From the NCBI GenBank assembly GCA_038529265.1, contig JBCBDX010000001.1:1-64000 (forward strand): a stretch of DNA of 64,000 nt, given 5' to 3'. Position 1 is the stretch's first letter. The number at the start of each line of letters is the position of its first letter. Origin of the DNA: JBCBDX01 sp038529265 (GTDB lineage: Bacteria; Pseudomonadota; Alphaproteobacteria; Rhizobiales; Rhizobiaceae). Both the position numbers and the translations under genes were made by a program. Shown here piece after piece: positions 8,007-17,450 of the stretch. The notes below the pieces were generated by a model. It was not told where the DNA came from. It was given only the letters and a program-made list of their open reading frames with translations, and did no database searches.

Positions 8007-9431
8007 ATGATGACGGGCACGCCGATGCATGCTGAACGTCGGCAAGGGAACGTTGGCCGGAGCGAGCGCAACAACGTTCTCTTTATTGCCATCGCCACCT
8101 CATGCGTAGCGGTTATCGGCAGCGGCGTCACCTTTGCGCTTGTTATTGCAGTAGTTTGGGCTGCAGTTTCTCTGCTACTTGGGCGGTTTCCGTTCGGGGT
8201 TGAAGCTCACCAGCGCGCCTTTGTTTTAATTTTCAGTTCATTCGCAATCATGGGCTACCTGATGGTTCGACATCATCAGGGATCATTTTTTGGGCTCGAT
8301 GGATTCGAATACCTGATTTTCTTGGCGCCTTTGCTCATGTTGCCGCGATTTGCGATTGGACCTGACAAGGAGCGATTACGCAGCACTTTTAAGTATTCAA
8401 TGGCTGCAGGAGGCATTTTCGCGGGCGCGATCGCAGTGGCTCAAATTCTCTATTGGGGTGCGCGTGCAGAGGGCGGCGCTGGAAATGCGCTAGCATTTGC
8501 AACCGTAGCCGCACTGGCTGGCGTTGGAGCGCTGCTGTTGCTGATAGAACCAGCAAACCGTCGCGATCGGTTATTGGGCATATTCGGTTGGACAGGCGCG
8601 GTCATTGCCGTTGTCCTTTCGCAATCGCGAACGCTGATCGTTGTTCTGATGTGTTGCAGCCTTTTTCTTGCGCTTTTGAACTGGCGCGAGATCACGGCCG
8701 GTCTGTCCCGTGCAGCGGTCATTTTGTTGGGCTGTTTAGTGCTTGTCATTTCGGCAATGGCGGCTTCTGTCGTCGTCGAGCGGATGAGCGCTGATGTCTT
8801 GCCAGTAGCTGAAGATGTTTCAGAACCGTCGTCAGCGGGTTGGCGCAGTATTTATTTGCAGGCTGGTTGGCGAGTCGCATCGCAAAGTCTGATCGTTGGC
8901 GTCGGTCGAGCTGACCGGGCCCACCTGATTGGTCGCGAATTGGAGGCAAAAGGGCTTCCAACGAGAATGCAGGTCAAAATTGCCTACTCATCTTGGCATC
9001 GATATTTGCCCGCCTTTATGCAGCCCTCCATAGTTAATTGGCAGCTGGAGCGTTGGAAGAATGCGCAGGCCCGTCATTCCGATGGCTCAAATATCGAGAG
9101 ACCGCATATTGAAGCAACAACCAGTGAGCGCATCAGTAGTCCGCATAGCCACCTTCACAACGCTTACATGACAATGCTTGTCGACCACGGGCTCATTGGG
9201 TTTTTCAGCTTGGCTGTCTTGCTTGCCGGCCCGCCACTGATGGCAGTTCGGTTGGGGCTCCAAAAGTCAGATAGGGCAGCCTTTCAGACTTATAGCATGA
9301 TGGTCGTTGCATTGGCTTTGGCGGGGGTGACAAATGTCCATATCGAGAACGATATTGTGGCCGCCTACTTTATATTGCTGTCGAGCATCTATTGGCACAT
9401 TTTTCGCGCGCCGACACTAAAAGGCGGTTAG
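8007..9431 (+). CDS. O-antigen ligase / polymerase family membrane protein (Wzy/WaaL-like)
   Basis: A 474-residue polytopic inner-membrane protein with ten or more hydrophobic segments and a large periplasmic loop (about residues 255-390). The loop ends in SPHSHLHNAYMTMLVDHGLI, the typical end of the Wzy_C / O-antigen-ligase domain, where the His residues are important in ligases. It is the first gene of the polysaccharide locus and converges on the CapD-like gene with a 4-base stop overlap (9428-9431). Polymerase and ligase cannot be told apart from sequence alone. Start at 8007 or the next codon (ATGATG). Confidence 0.8.
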   Translation: MMTGTPMHAERRQGNVGRSERNNVLFIAIATSCVAVIGSGVTFALVIAVVWAAVSLLLGRFPFGVEAHQRAFVLIFSSFAIMGYLMVRHHQGSFFGLDGFEYLIFLAPLLMLPRFAIGPDKERLRSTFKYSMAAGGIFAGAIAVAQILYWGARAEGGAGNALAFATVAALAGVGALLLLIEPANRRDRLLGIFGWTGAVIAVVLSQSRTLIVVLMCCSLFLALLNWREITAGLSRAAVILLGCLVLVISAMAASVVVERMSADVLPVAEDVSEPSSAGWRSIYLQAGWRVASQSLIVGVGRADRAHLIGRELEAKGLPTRMQVKIAYSSWHRYLPAFMQPSIVNWQLERWKNAQARHSDGSNIERPHIEATTSERISSPHSHLHNAYMTMLVDHGLIGFFSLAVLLAGPPLMAVRLGLQKSDRAAFQTYSMMVVALALAGVTNVHIENDIVAAYFILLSSIYWHIFRAPTLKGG

Positions 9432-11389
9432 TTAGTGGCCCGCGTGCTCAACTGCTCCTGATCAACAAGCTGATCGTCCGCCTGTGGAGGGTTGGGTTGA
9501 TAGTCAGGCACGATATGACGCAACAGTTTGATTGCAGCGTCGCCATTTCGTGCTTCGAGATGTTTTTCCATTTCGTCGAGCGACTTATTCATCAAGGATA
9601 TATCGGCAATCTTTGGTGCTGCTACAACAAAGCCATCCTGATCAGTTTCGATTTTGGGTTCATTGGCACCGAAGAGATCTTCGTTGAGTTTTTCACCTGG
9701 TCTTAGACCGATGATATCGATGTCTATATCGTTGCCAGGCACCAGCCCGGCCAGTTGGATCATGCGCTCGGCAATCTCATAGATGCGTACTGGCTTGCCC
9801 ATATCCAACACGTAAACTGAGCCGCGTAAACTCGGGTTTTCAGCGCCAAAGATACTGGCCTTGAACACAAGACGCACCGCTTCGGAAATGGTCATGAAGT
9901 ACCGCTTTATGTCCGGATGAGTAACTGTCAGCGGTCCACCTTCCTGCAATTGGCGCCGGAAAAGTGGCAACACAGAGCCGTTTGAATCGAGCACATTCCC
10001 AAAACGGACGGTTAAGTACCGCGTCGAAACGGACGACTTGTCCTTGGCTTGAACATAGGCCTCTGCCGCACGTTTGGAGGCACCCATCACACTCACCGGA
10101 TTGACGGCCTTGTCTGTCGAAATCATCACAAAAACCTCGACGTCACACTCATCTGCAAGATCGGCAATAACGCGCGTCCCGGATATATTGGTTCTCATAC
10201 ATTCAACACGGTTTACCTCCATCAACGGCACATGTTTGAGTGCTGCAGCGTGGAAAACCATTTCTGGCTGATAGTCCGAGAATATGCCGGTCATGCGCAC
10301 TTTATCGCGCACATCCGCCAGGCATCCAGCGACCTTTACATCGGGCCAGGCGTTCATGATTTCGTGCTCGATATGGTACAGCGCTACTTCGGAATTATCG
10401 ATGAGTATCATCAGTGCAGGTTTGTGAGCCGCGACCTGGCGGGCAATTTCTGAGCCAATTGAGCCGCCAGCACCGGTAATCAGAACAGTTTTGCCAAAAA
10501 TGAAACGCCCCATTAGTTCGACGTCCATCTGGACTTCCTTGCGCCCAATCAAATCCATGATTCGCACATCTCGAGGCTTTACGCGCTTGAGCTCATTATG
10601 CTGATCTTCGGATATGTTTTGTAAACGCCGAACGGGGATCCGCACCTTCGCAGCTTCAGCGACAATTTCGGCAATCTGTTCAGGTTTTGCACCAGGGTCT
10701 GTGATGACTAATTGCTTGGCGGGTCGTCCTTGAAGTTGCCAACGGTTTTGCCAATACTCCAGATCTTTGATGCTGCCGACAACCTGAGCACCCTGAAGTC
10801 GGTTGCCATGCCAACGCGGGCGCTCATCGAAAATACCGACAATGTTGAGGCGCACATTGGTCAGGCGTCGCGTCTGCCGAATGTACATGTCAGCATTGTT
10901 GTTGACGCCGATCAGAGCGACGTTCTTAACCGGTGTCGTTTCACCGCGGATTTGGCGTTTTACGAGACCCAATCGCTCCCGTGACATTCGGTACGTGATG
11001 CGTAAACCCGCCATGCTGATCACTGAGAAAATCGCAGCGAGTACTGGTGCGCTTCGCGGAAGTGCAAAACCGCGGCTGACCATGAAAGCAATCACTGTGA
11101 AAGCGACTGCCCCGCCGACAATAGCTTTTAAAAGGCCGACTAGCTCTGGCAATGACGTGTACCGCCATGCTGAGCCATTGATGCCAGCGATCAATGTACC
11201 AACAGCACATAGCCCGCCAAATATGGCTGCGTAAGCAAGGATGACTGGATCATCGGCAAAAGCCGGGGTCGGCCAAATGATCGTATGAGCCACCCAAAAG
11301 CTTATCGCGCAGCAAAAAAAATCGATGGCCAGAACCAGCAAGTCTCGGCGGCTGAGATAAAATAGGTTGCTGGTTTTAAAGATACGCAT
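9428..11389 (-). CDS. Membrane-bound nucleotide-sugar 4,6-dehydratase (CapD/FlaA1/PglF family)
   Basis: About 653 residues: four N-terminal membrane helices (about 15-130), a first nucleotide-binding domain (VALIGVNNNADMYIRQT), then a short-chain dehydrogenase domain with VLITGAGGSIGSEIARQ, the catalytic region MISTDKAVNPVSVMGASKR, and a RPGEKLNEDLF tail. Members convert UDP-GlcNAc to its 4-keto-6-deoxy form, feeding QuiNAc, FucNAc or diaminosugar synthesis. I start it at 11389 (MRIFKTSN, AGGGCAG upstream); the reading from 11503 adds 38 polar residues that look non-coding. It follows the sugar transferase gene by 94 bases, so a shared unit is likely; together they suggest a deoxy-aminosugar as the first sugar of the repeat. 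Confidence 0.92.
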   Translation of the reverse strand: MRIFKTSNLFYLSRRDLLVLAIDFFCCAISFWVAHTIIWPTPAFADDPVILAYAAIFGGLCAVGTLIAGINGSAWRYTSLPELVGLLKAIVGGAVAFTVIAFMVSRGFALPRSAPVLAAIFSVISMAGLRITYRMSRERLGLVKRQIRGETTPVKNVALIGVNNNADMYIRQTRRLTNVRLNIVGIFDERPRWHGNRLQGAQVVGSIKDLEYWQNRWQLQGRPAKQLVITDPGAKPEQIAEIVAEAAKVRIPVRRLQNISEDQHNELKRVKPRDVRIMDLIGRKEVQMDVELMGRFIFGKTVLITGAGGSIGSEIARQVAAHKPALMILIDNSEVALYHIEHEIMNAWPDVKVAGCLADVRDKVRMTGIFSDYQPEMVFHAAALKHVPLMEVNRVECMRTNISGTRVIADLADECDVEVFVMISTDKAVNPVSVMGASKRAAEAYVQAKDKSSVSTRYLTVRFGNVLDSNGSVLPLFRRQLQEGGPLTVTHPDIKRYFMTISEAVRLVFKASIFGAENPSLRGSVYVLDMGKPVRIYEIAERMIQLAGLVPGNDIDIDIIGLRPGEKLNEDLFGANEPKIETDQDGFVVAAPKIADISLMNKSLDEMEKHLEARNGDAAIKLLRHIVPDYQPNPPQADDQLVDQEQLSTRATN

Positions 11390-11483
11390 TGCTCTGCCCT
11401 GCGATTGAAGCCGATTGTCTACATCATTTTTGCAGTCGGCTGTAGTCACATAAGTAGACCGGCAATGCCGTTTCCGACAATCG

Positions 11484-12041
11484 CTATCGCCGATTTGGTA
11501 CAAACGTCCTAAACAGGATCGCCAGATCGACGTTAAAGCTCAAAGGCTCTGCGTATTCGGCATCCATTCTTGCCAGTTTTTCTGGATTGGACATGTCCAG
11601 CCCGCGTATTTGAGACAGGCCTGTAATACCGGGGCGCATTTTTAAGACGCCACGTGCTTTCCTCTCGTCGATCAAAGTTGACTGACTTGGCAGACACGGC
11701 CGTGGCCCAACGAGGCTCATGGACCCCGTTACGACATTGAATAGCTGAGGTAACTCATCGAGCCGGCTTTTGCGAAGGAATTGACCGAATTTCGAGATCA
11801 TCGATGGATCGATCTCATGACTTGGCAAATCCGGTGTTGGCTTGGGCATGGTGCGCAGTTTGAAAAGTGTGAATGTTGCACCGTCACGACCGACACGCTT
11901 CTGGATAAATATGGGATTTTGACCGTCGCGCAAGATTAGTATCACCGCCAATAGAACCAGGATCGGCCAAAGGATCAGCAATCCCCCCGTTGACGCAGCA
12001 AAATCAAACAGGCGCTTACCCCATGCCTGATACCAATTCAT
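11484..12041 (-). CDS. Initiating sugar-phosphate transferase (PglC/WcaJ catalytic-domain type)
   Basis: Monotopic phosphoglycosyl transferase that puts the first sugar-1-phosphate on undecaprenyl phosphate at the inner membrane. At 185 residues it is the minimal PglC-like form, without the N-terminal membrane bundle of WcaJ/WbaP. Visible: the re-entrant hydrophobic helix near residues 15-40, PIFIQKRVGRDG, the FKLRTM motif, the SRLDELPQLFNVV segment, and GPRP followed by RPGITGLSQIRG. It is divergent from rfbA across 159 bases that probably hold promoters for both directions. Confidence 0.92.
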   Translation of the reverse strand: MNWYQAWGKRLFDFAASTGGLLILWPILVLLAVILILRDGQNPIFIQKRVGRDGATFTLFKLRTMPKPTPDLPSHEIDPSMISKFGQFLRKSRLDELPQLFNVVTGSMSLVGPRPCLPSQSTLIDERKARGVLKMRPGITGLSQIRGLDMSNPEKLARMDAEYAEPLSFNVDLAILFRTFVPNRR

Positions 12042-12200
12042 ATGATTGCCATACTTTCATATTGACTATCGCAAAACATGTTTCCCTCAGCGTCCTAGTT
12101 CTTGGTTGCTGTAGCGGATGAATTCTTTTTTTAACACTATTTCCCTTTGCGAGCGCATAGGCTAGTCAGCCACAAAAAAATGGGACCACTGCGGTAGGTT

Positions 12201-13079
12201 ATGGGCACCAAAGGCATCATATTGGCAGGAGGGAGTGGTACGCGGTTGTTCCCTCTGACCATTGCGGTATCAAAGCAGCTTCTGCCAATTTATGACAAGC
12301 CGATGATTTTCTATCCGCTTAGCGTGCTGATGTTGGCGGGCATCAAAGACATTTTGATCATTACCACGCCGCACGATCAGTCTCAGTTTCAAAGACTTTT
12401 GGGTGATGGATCTGCATTTGGCCTTAACATTCAGTACGCTGTGCAACCCTCGCCAAATGGTTTGGCGGAAGCCTTCATCATCGGGCGAGAGTTTATCGGT
12501 AATGATGATTGCGCTCTGGTGCTCGGTGACAACATTTTCTTTGGACAGGGCCTGGGGCAACTGTGTCGTGATGCCGTTGCCAATGAAAAAGGGGCGACCG
12601 TTTTCGCTTATGGTGTGAGTGACCCCGAGCGTTACGGCGTGGTAGAGTTTGATGAAAACGATATAGCGGTGTCACTTGAAGAAAAGCCGCGGCAACCGCG
12701 GTCCGACTGGGCGGTCACAGGGCTCTACTTCTATGACAATGATGTCGTCGACATAGCTGCAAATGTGAAGCCTTCGCACCGTGGCGAGTTGGAAATCACA
12801 GATGTTAATCGAGCCTACATGCAACGTGGCGACTTGCGGGTTGCAAAGCTTGGGCGAGGGTTTGCCTGGCTCGATACCGGAACTCATGACAGCTTGCATG
12901 AGGCGTCGGCCTTTGTCCGAACAATCGAACATCGCCAATCCATGAAAATTGCGTGTCCTGAAGAGATTGCGTTTGAAGCTGGTTGGATTTCCGTTGATCA
13001 GATGGCTGCCCGCGCCAGCGAACTGAAGAAAACCGAATATGGTGCTTATCTGTCTCGTCGCATCAAGGATGCGCATTGA
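12201..13079 (+). CDS. rfbA: Glucose-1-phosphate thymidylyltransferase
   Basis: First step of dTDP-L-rhamnose synthesis: glucose-1-phosphate plus dTTP gives dTDP-glucose. The 292 residues include the nucleotide-binding signature GIILAGGSGTRLFPLT, the YDKPMIFYPLSVLMLAGI segment, VLGDNIFFGQGL and the WLDTGTHDSLHEAS motif near the end. GGTAGG precedes the ATG. It leads a tight rfbA-rfbC-rfbB-rfbD cluster. Confidence 0.98.
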   Translation: MGTKGIILAGGSGTRLFPLTIAVSKQLLPIYDKPMIFYPLSVLMLAGIKDILIITTPHDQSQFQRLLGDGSAFGLNIQYAVQPSPNGLAEAFIIGREFIGNDDCALVLGDNIFFGQGLGQLCRDAVANEKGATVFAYGVSDPERYGVVEFDENDIAVSLEEKPRQPRSDWAVTGLYFYDNDVVDIAANVKPSHRGELEITDVNRAYMQRGDLRVAKLGRGFAWLDTGTHDSLHEASAFVRTIEHRQSMKIACPEEIAFEAGWISVDQMAARASELKKTEYGAYLSRRIKDAH

Positions 13080-13645
13080 TGATTACGGTCACTGAAACCA
13101 GCCTGCCTGGCGTTGTTGAGATCGTTCCGCAACGGTTTGGAGATGAGCGTGGGTTCTTCTCAGAAACCTTCAATCCCCGTTCTCTGGCTGAGCACGGCAT
13201 TTCAATTGATATCGTTCAAGACAATCACAGCATGTCACGCGCAGTAGGTGTGTTGCGTGGACTGCATTATCAGTTGCCGCCATTTGAACAGGCAAAACTG
13301 GTGCGCGTGACGCGTGGGAGCGTTTACGATGTGGCAGTCGATATTCGCAAAGGCTCTCCGACCTACGGCAAGTGGGTGGGGCTGGAACTGTCGGCTGACA
13401 AATGGAACCAGCTGTTGGTGCCCGCAGGCTTCGCGCACGGCTTCATCACGCTCGAGCCGGACACCGAAATGATGTACAAAGTTTCATCGTTTTATTCGCG
13501 CGAACATGACCGAGCTATTCGGTTCGACGATCCCTCCATTGGTGTTGATTGGCCAATGGATGCAAGCCAAGTTATTGTCAGCGAAAAGGATGCAAACGCC
13601 CCGCTTCTGGCAGATGCTGACAACACTTTTCACTATGAGTCTTGA
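13079..13645 (+). CDS. rfbC: dTDP-4-dehydrorhamnose 3,5-epimerase
   Basis: Third step of dTDP-L-rhamnose synthesis, a cytoplasmic cupin dimer. Visible: GDERGFFSETFNPRSL, the catalytic His region NHSMSRAVGVLRGLHYQ, the basic KLVRVTRGSVYDVAVDIRKG strand and VPAGFAHGFITL. The ATG at 13079 shares its A with the TGA stop of rfbA (TGATG), so the two are translationally coupled. A TTG one codon upstream is unlikely to be used. Confidence 0.97.
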   Translation: MITVTETSLPGVVEIVPQRFGDERGFFSETFNPRSLAEHGISIDIVQDNHSMSRAVGVLRGLHYQLPPFEQAKLVRVTRGSVYDVAVDIRKGSPTYGKWVGLELSADKWNQLLVPAGFAHGFITLEPDTEMMYKVSSFYSREHDRAIRFDDPSIGVDWPMDASQVIVSEKDANAPLLADADNTFHYES

Positions 13646-13647
13646 AA

Positions 13648-14700
13648 ATGAGAGTACTGGTCACAGGTGGCGCAGGGTTCATTGGTAGCGCTGTATGCCG
13701 TCAACTTGTTGCGGATGATGCCAACTCCGTGATCAACGTCGATAAGCTGACTTATGCAGGCAATTTGGCCTCAGTACGGGCTATTGAAAACCGTCCGAAT
13801 TACAAGTTTGTAGAAGCTGACATCGCCGATGAGGAGGTGATTGGTGACCTGCTCGCAAACAATGAAATCGAAGCTGTGATGCATCTCGCGGCAGAAAGCC
13901 ATGTGGATCGATCCATTGACGGCCCGGATGTCTTTATTGAAACAAACGTTGTCGGAACTTGCCGCCTACTTGCTGCGGCGCGCCGACACTTTGAAAGTCT
14001 GACCGGCGAGGCACGCGACCGTTTTCGCTTTCACCACGTTTCCACAGATGAGGTCTATGGAGACCTTCCTTTTGACAGTGGCATCTTCACTGAAGAGACC
14101 CCCTACAGTCCCTCGTCCCCCTATTCGGCATCCAAGGCAGCATCTGACCACTTTGTGCGTGCTTGGTTCCACACTTACGGCCTGCCAGTCGTAATTACGA
14201 ACTGCTCCAACAATTATGGCCCATTCCACTATCCTGAAAAGCTGATTCCACTCGTCACATTGAACGCCATTGCCGGAAAGCAGCTACCAATCTACGGCAA
14301 GGGTGAAAATGTCCGTGATTGGCTTTTTGTTGAGGATCATGCACGTGCGCTGGAAGCCGTGGTCAAGGCCGGTAACCCGGGCGAGACCTACAATATCGGC
14401 GGACGCGCGGAGCGGACTAACCTGGAAGTGGTTGAAGCAATTTGTGCCACGCTTGATGAACTGCAACCGCGCAGCGACGGCAAAAGCTATAGTGAGCAAA
14501 TTGAATTTGTCAGTGACCGTCCAGGCCACGACCGCCGTTACGCCATTGACCCATCCAAGATAGAGGACGAGCTTGGCTGGCAAGCGCAGGAAACGTTCGA
14601 AACCGGACTGCGCAGAACCATCAAATGGTATCTGGACAACAAGTGGTGGTGGGAACCTCTGCGAGATGCTGGAGCTACCAACCGGCGCGGAAAAGCCTGA
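13648..14700 (+). CDS. rfbB: dTDP-glucose 4,6-dehydratase
   Basis: Second step of dTDP-L-rhamnose synthesis, an NAD-dependent extended SDR enzyme. Features of the 350-residue protein: MRVLVTGGAGFIGSAV at the N-terminus, HLAAESHVDRSIDGP, the HVSTDEVYGDL strand with catalytic Asp-Glu, YSASKAASDH (the SDR Tyr-x3-Lys) and NCSNNYGPFHYPEKLIP. The ATG at 13648 lies two bases after the rfbC stop; a TTG at 13642 is in frame but adds only two residues. Confidence 0.98.
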   Translation: MRVLVTGGAGFIGSAVCRQLVADDANSVINVDKLTYAGNLASVRAIENRPNYKFVEADIADEEVIGDLLANNEIEAVMHLAAESHVDRSIDGPDVFIETNVVGTCRLLAAARRHFESLTGEARDRFRFHHVSTDEVYGDLPFDSGIFTEETPYSPSSPYSASKAASDHFVRAWFHTYGLPVVITNCSNNYGPFHYPEKLIPLVTLNAIAGKQLPIYGKGENVRDWLFVEDHARALEAVVKAGNPGETYNIGGRAERTNLEVVEAICATLDELQPRSDGKSYSEQIEFVSDRPGHDRRYAIDPSKIEDELGWQAQETFETGLRRTIKWYLDNKWWWEPLRDAGATNRRGKA

Positions 14701-14706
14701 GGCGGT

Positions 14707-15591
14707 ATGGCGAAAGTCTTGCTCATTGGTCGTGGCGGACAGGTCGCTACCGAACTTGTCAGACGAAAGCCAGATTGGTGCCAGTTGGAAGTCGCCGGTC
14801 GCGACACAATTGATTTGATCAACACCGATAAAATCCGGCCGCCGATTGCATCTTCAAGGGCAGATTTAATCATTAATGCAGCTGCATACACCGCGGTCGA
14901 CAAGGCTGAAGAAGATAGCGAAACCGCCCATCTGGTTAATGCTATTGCGCCTGGCGAAATAGCACTTGGTGCAGCTGATATCGGTGCGCCCATCATTCAC
15001 ATTTCAACCGACTATGTATTCAACGGTGAAGGAAAGCGACCTTACAGTGAAGGCGATGCCACGGCCCCGCTCGGTGTCTATGGGCGAACGAAACTTGCTG
15101 GAGAAAAGGCCGTCGCATCGGCAACAGACAAACATCTTATTGTGCGAACGGCTTGGGTGTATTCGGCTCATGGGCACAATTTTGTCAAATCCATGCTGCG
15201 GCTTGGGGAAAAACACGATCGCCTGACCATCGTGTCAGATCAGCTCGGAAGCCCCACTTCTGCAAGTGATCTGGCAGATGCAATCTGGACGATTGCTGGG
15301 CGTTTAAGCGAAAACCCGCACGAAGACGACTTCGGTATAGTGAACATTGCCGGTGATGATATCGCGACATGGTATGATTTTGCGCGGGCAGTTTTTGCTA
15401 TTTCTGAAGCGTATGGCGGCCCGAGACCTGAAGTTGTGCCAATCCTCACCGAAGATTATCCGACGCCTGCGCGCAGGCCAGCAAATTCCAGACTGGGATT
15501 GGCGAAGCTGGAAAACCATTTCGGTATCAACATGCAACCATGGCGTACAGCACTGGAAGAGGTGTTGAAAGAGCTTCATGGGGTTGACTGA
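14707..15591 (+). CDS. rfbD: dTDP-4-dehydrorhamnose reductase
   Basis: Last step of dTDP-L-rhamnose synthesis. The 294-residue SDR protein shows VLLIGRGGQVATEL, INAAAYTAVDKAEEDSETA, HISTDYVFNG, the YGRTKLAGEKAV catalytic Tyr-Lys and RTAWVYSAHGHNFVKSMLRL. It lies six bases after rfbB with GAGGCGGT before its ATG. With this gene the rhamnose pathway in the window is complete. Confidence 0.97.
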   Translation: MAKVLLIGRGGQVATELVRRKPDWCQLEVAGRDTIDLINTDKIRPPIASSRADLIINAAAYTAVDKAEEDSETAHLVNAIAPGEIALGAADIGAPIIHISTDYVFNGEGKRPYSEGDATAPLGVYGRTKLAGEKAVASATDKHLIVRTAWVYSAHGHNFVKSMLRLGEKHDRLTIVSDQLGSPTSASDLADAIWTIAGRLSENPHEDDFGIVNIAGDDIATWYDFARAVFAISEAYGGPRPEVVPILTEDYPTPARRPANSRLGLAKLENHFGINMQPWRTALEEVLKELHGVD

Positions 15592-15642
15592 GGGGCAACT
15601 TTCCTCTCTTGCCTCTCCAAGGCATTAACTGACCGGGCACTC

Positions 15643-16557
15643 ATGCGCTGTCTCATTCTTCTTGCGACCTTTAATGGCGAAAAATATCTCGACGACCAAT
15701 TGTCGTCGTGCGCCGCTCAGGGTTTTGCGCAGGTCGACGTTCTGGCATCTGATGACGGGTCATCGGATCGAACAATAGCGGTCCTCAAAGCTTGGCAGTC
15801 CACTTGGGACCAAGGCAATTTTCAGATTATCGAAGGTCCCAGGCAGGGTTTTTCCGAGAACTTTCGTCACCTCATTCTCAACTCTCGAGAAGGCTATGAC
15901 TATTATGCCTTCTGCGACCAGGATGATGTTTGGCACGTCGATAAGCTAACGACAGCACATGCGCAGTTAGGGGCGCGCGCGGATGAAGCTGGCGTTTACT
16001 GCGGCAGAACCCGGATCATCGATGAAACGGGAAACTTTGAAGGCTATTCGCCGGTTATGGCGATGCCGCCAGCTTTTAAGAACGCACTGTTTCAATCCTT
16101 GGCGGGCGGCAACACGATGGTTCTTAACGCGCAGGCAATGTCCCTGTTGCGTAGGGTCAGCGTCGATTGCCGTTTCGTGTCACATGATTGGTGGGCTTAT
16201 ATTTGGGTGACTGGTGTCGGCGGTAAGGTGATCTATGATGCGACGCCAAAAATTGATTATCGCCAGCATCCGGAAAACCTGATTGGCAAAAACTCTGGCT
16301 TCAGCGCGCGACTTCGTCGTGCAGCGATGCTGCTCACAAAGCGTTATCACAATTGGATTGAACTCAACCTGTCATCTATCAAGCAGAACATCGACGTTCT
16401 TGCGCCGGAAAACCGTGCGCTTTTGGAAGAGCTTTTGGCAAGCCGCGAAAAATCGGGTTGGCTCTTTGCAAGAGAATTGGTGCGCGCCCAAATATACCGA
16501 CAATCGAGACTAGGTACTGTTAGCCTGTATGCGGGTGCGCTGTCAGGCCGAATTTGA
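15643..16557 (+). CDS. Family 2 glycosyltransferase, probable rhamnosyltransferase
   Basis: A 304-residue GT-A enzyme. The N-terminus LILLATFNGEKYLDDQLSS, the SDDGSSDRT nucleotide-binding motif, AFCDQDDVWHVDKL (the DxD-like metal site) and SHDWWAYIW resemble the rhamnosyl-transferring RfbF/RgpB-type GT2 proteins. It lies 51 bases after rfbD, probably in the same operon, and would use dTDP-rhamnose made by the preceding genes; donor and acceptor are inferred from context. Confidence 0.87.
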   Translation: MRCLILLATFNGEKYLDDQLSSCAAQGFAQVDVLASDDGSSDRTIAVLKAWQSTWDQGNFQIIEGPRQGFSENFRHLILNSREGYDYYAFCDQDDVWHVDKLTTAHAQLGARADEAGVYCGRTRIIDETGNFEGYSPVMAMPPAFKNALFQSLAGGNTMVLNAQAMSLLRRVSVDCRFVSHDWWAYIWVTGVGGKVIYDATPKIDYRQHPENLIGKNSGFSARLRRAAMLLTKRYHNWIELNLSSIKQNIDVLAPENRALLEELLASREKSGWLFARELVRAQIYRQSRLGTVSLYAGALSGRI

Positions 16558-16631
16558 GACTAGAAACCGCTTCAACGGCCAGCGCGCCGGTCAATGAAGG
16601 TTGAAAAACTTTGAGAAACTCGGAGCTGTTT

Positions 16632-17435
16632 ATGAGCGAGACTTTAGAAAAGCCGATGGCTGTATCTGCGCAACAAGAGCAGCAACTGATTGCTGCGGTG
16701 CGTGAAGCTGGCGCGTTGGCAATGTCCGTCTATGGACGTGAGTTTTCGGTTGAAGAAAAAAACGACAAATCACCAGTCACAGAAGCGGATTTGCTCGTAG
16801 ACAAGGTACTGACAAAAACACTGGCGCAGGTGTTTCCTGATATTGCCGTTGTAACGGAAGAACAGGCGGAAACCCATCGCTCTATTGTCGGCGACCAGCC
16901 GTTTTTCCTTGTTGATCCCATCGACGGCACCAAGGAATTTGTAAAAAAGACCGGTGAGTTTACAATTAATATCGGACTGATTGAAAACCGCACTCCAACC
17001 TATGGAATTGTCTACGCACCGGCCATTGATCGAATGTTTGTCGGCGGAAAAACCGCTTGCGAAATCTGCAACGACGTCCGGCAACCCATTTCAGTTGCCG
17101 GATGTGATGGTGCCATGCGGGCGGTGGCTAGTCGCTCACACCGAAACGAACCGACCGACGCGTTTCTGACAGCAAACGAGATCGTTGATACTGTCAGTGC
17201 AGGTTCTTCACTCAAGTTCTGTTTGTTGGCTGCTGGTGAAGCTGATGTCTATCCAAGGTTTGGGCCAACCATGGAATGGGATACTGCAGCAGGACATGCT
17301 GTACTTTTGGCTGCTGGAGGAATGGTTTTGCTTGAGAATGGCAATCCGCTTCTTTATTCGAAACCAGAATTCCGCAACCCGAACTTTATCGCTTGTTCGC
17401 CTGACGCCCAGCGCAAGTGCGGCTACGCCGATTAA
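16632..17435 (+). CDS. cysQ: 3'(2'),5'-bisphosphate nucleotidase CysQ
   Basis: Removes the 3'-phosphate from PAP, the by-product of PAPS-dependent sulfation or reduction. This inositol-monophosphatase-fold enzyme shows the metal-binding sites TEEQAE and VDPIDGTKEFV and the C-terminal WDTAAGHAVLLAAGG. The start at 16632 has CGGAG upstream; a TTG at 16611 is less likely. It is 15 bases upstream of cysD and so joins the sulfate-activation genes. Confidence 0.95.
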   Translation: MSETLEKPMAVSAQQEQQLIAAVREAGALAMSVYGREFSVEEKNDKSPVTEADLLVDKVLTKTLAQVFPDIAVVTEEQAETHRSIVGDQPFFLVDPIDGTKEFVKKTGEFTINIGLIENRTPTYGIVYAPAIDRMFVGGKTACEICNDVRQPISVAGCDGAMRAVASRSHRNEPTDAFLTANEIVDTVSAGSSLKFCLLAAGEADVYPRFGPTMEWDTAAGHAVLLAAGGMVLLENGNPLLYSKPEFRNPNFIACSPDAQRKCGYAD

Positions 17436-17450
17436 AACAACACAACTGAC

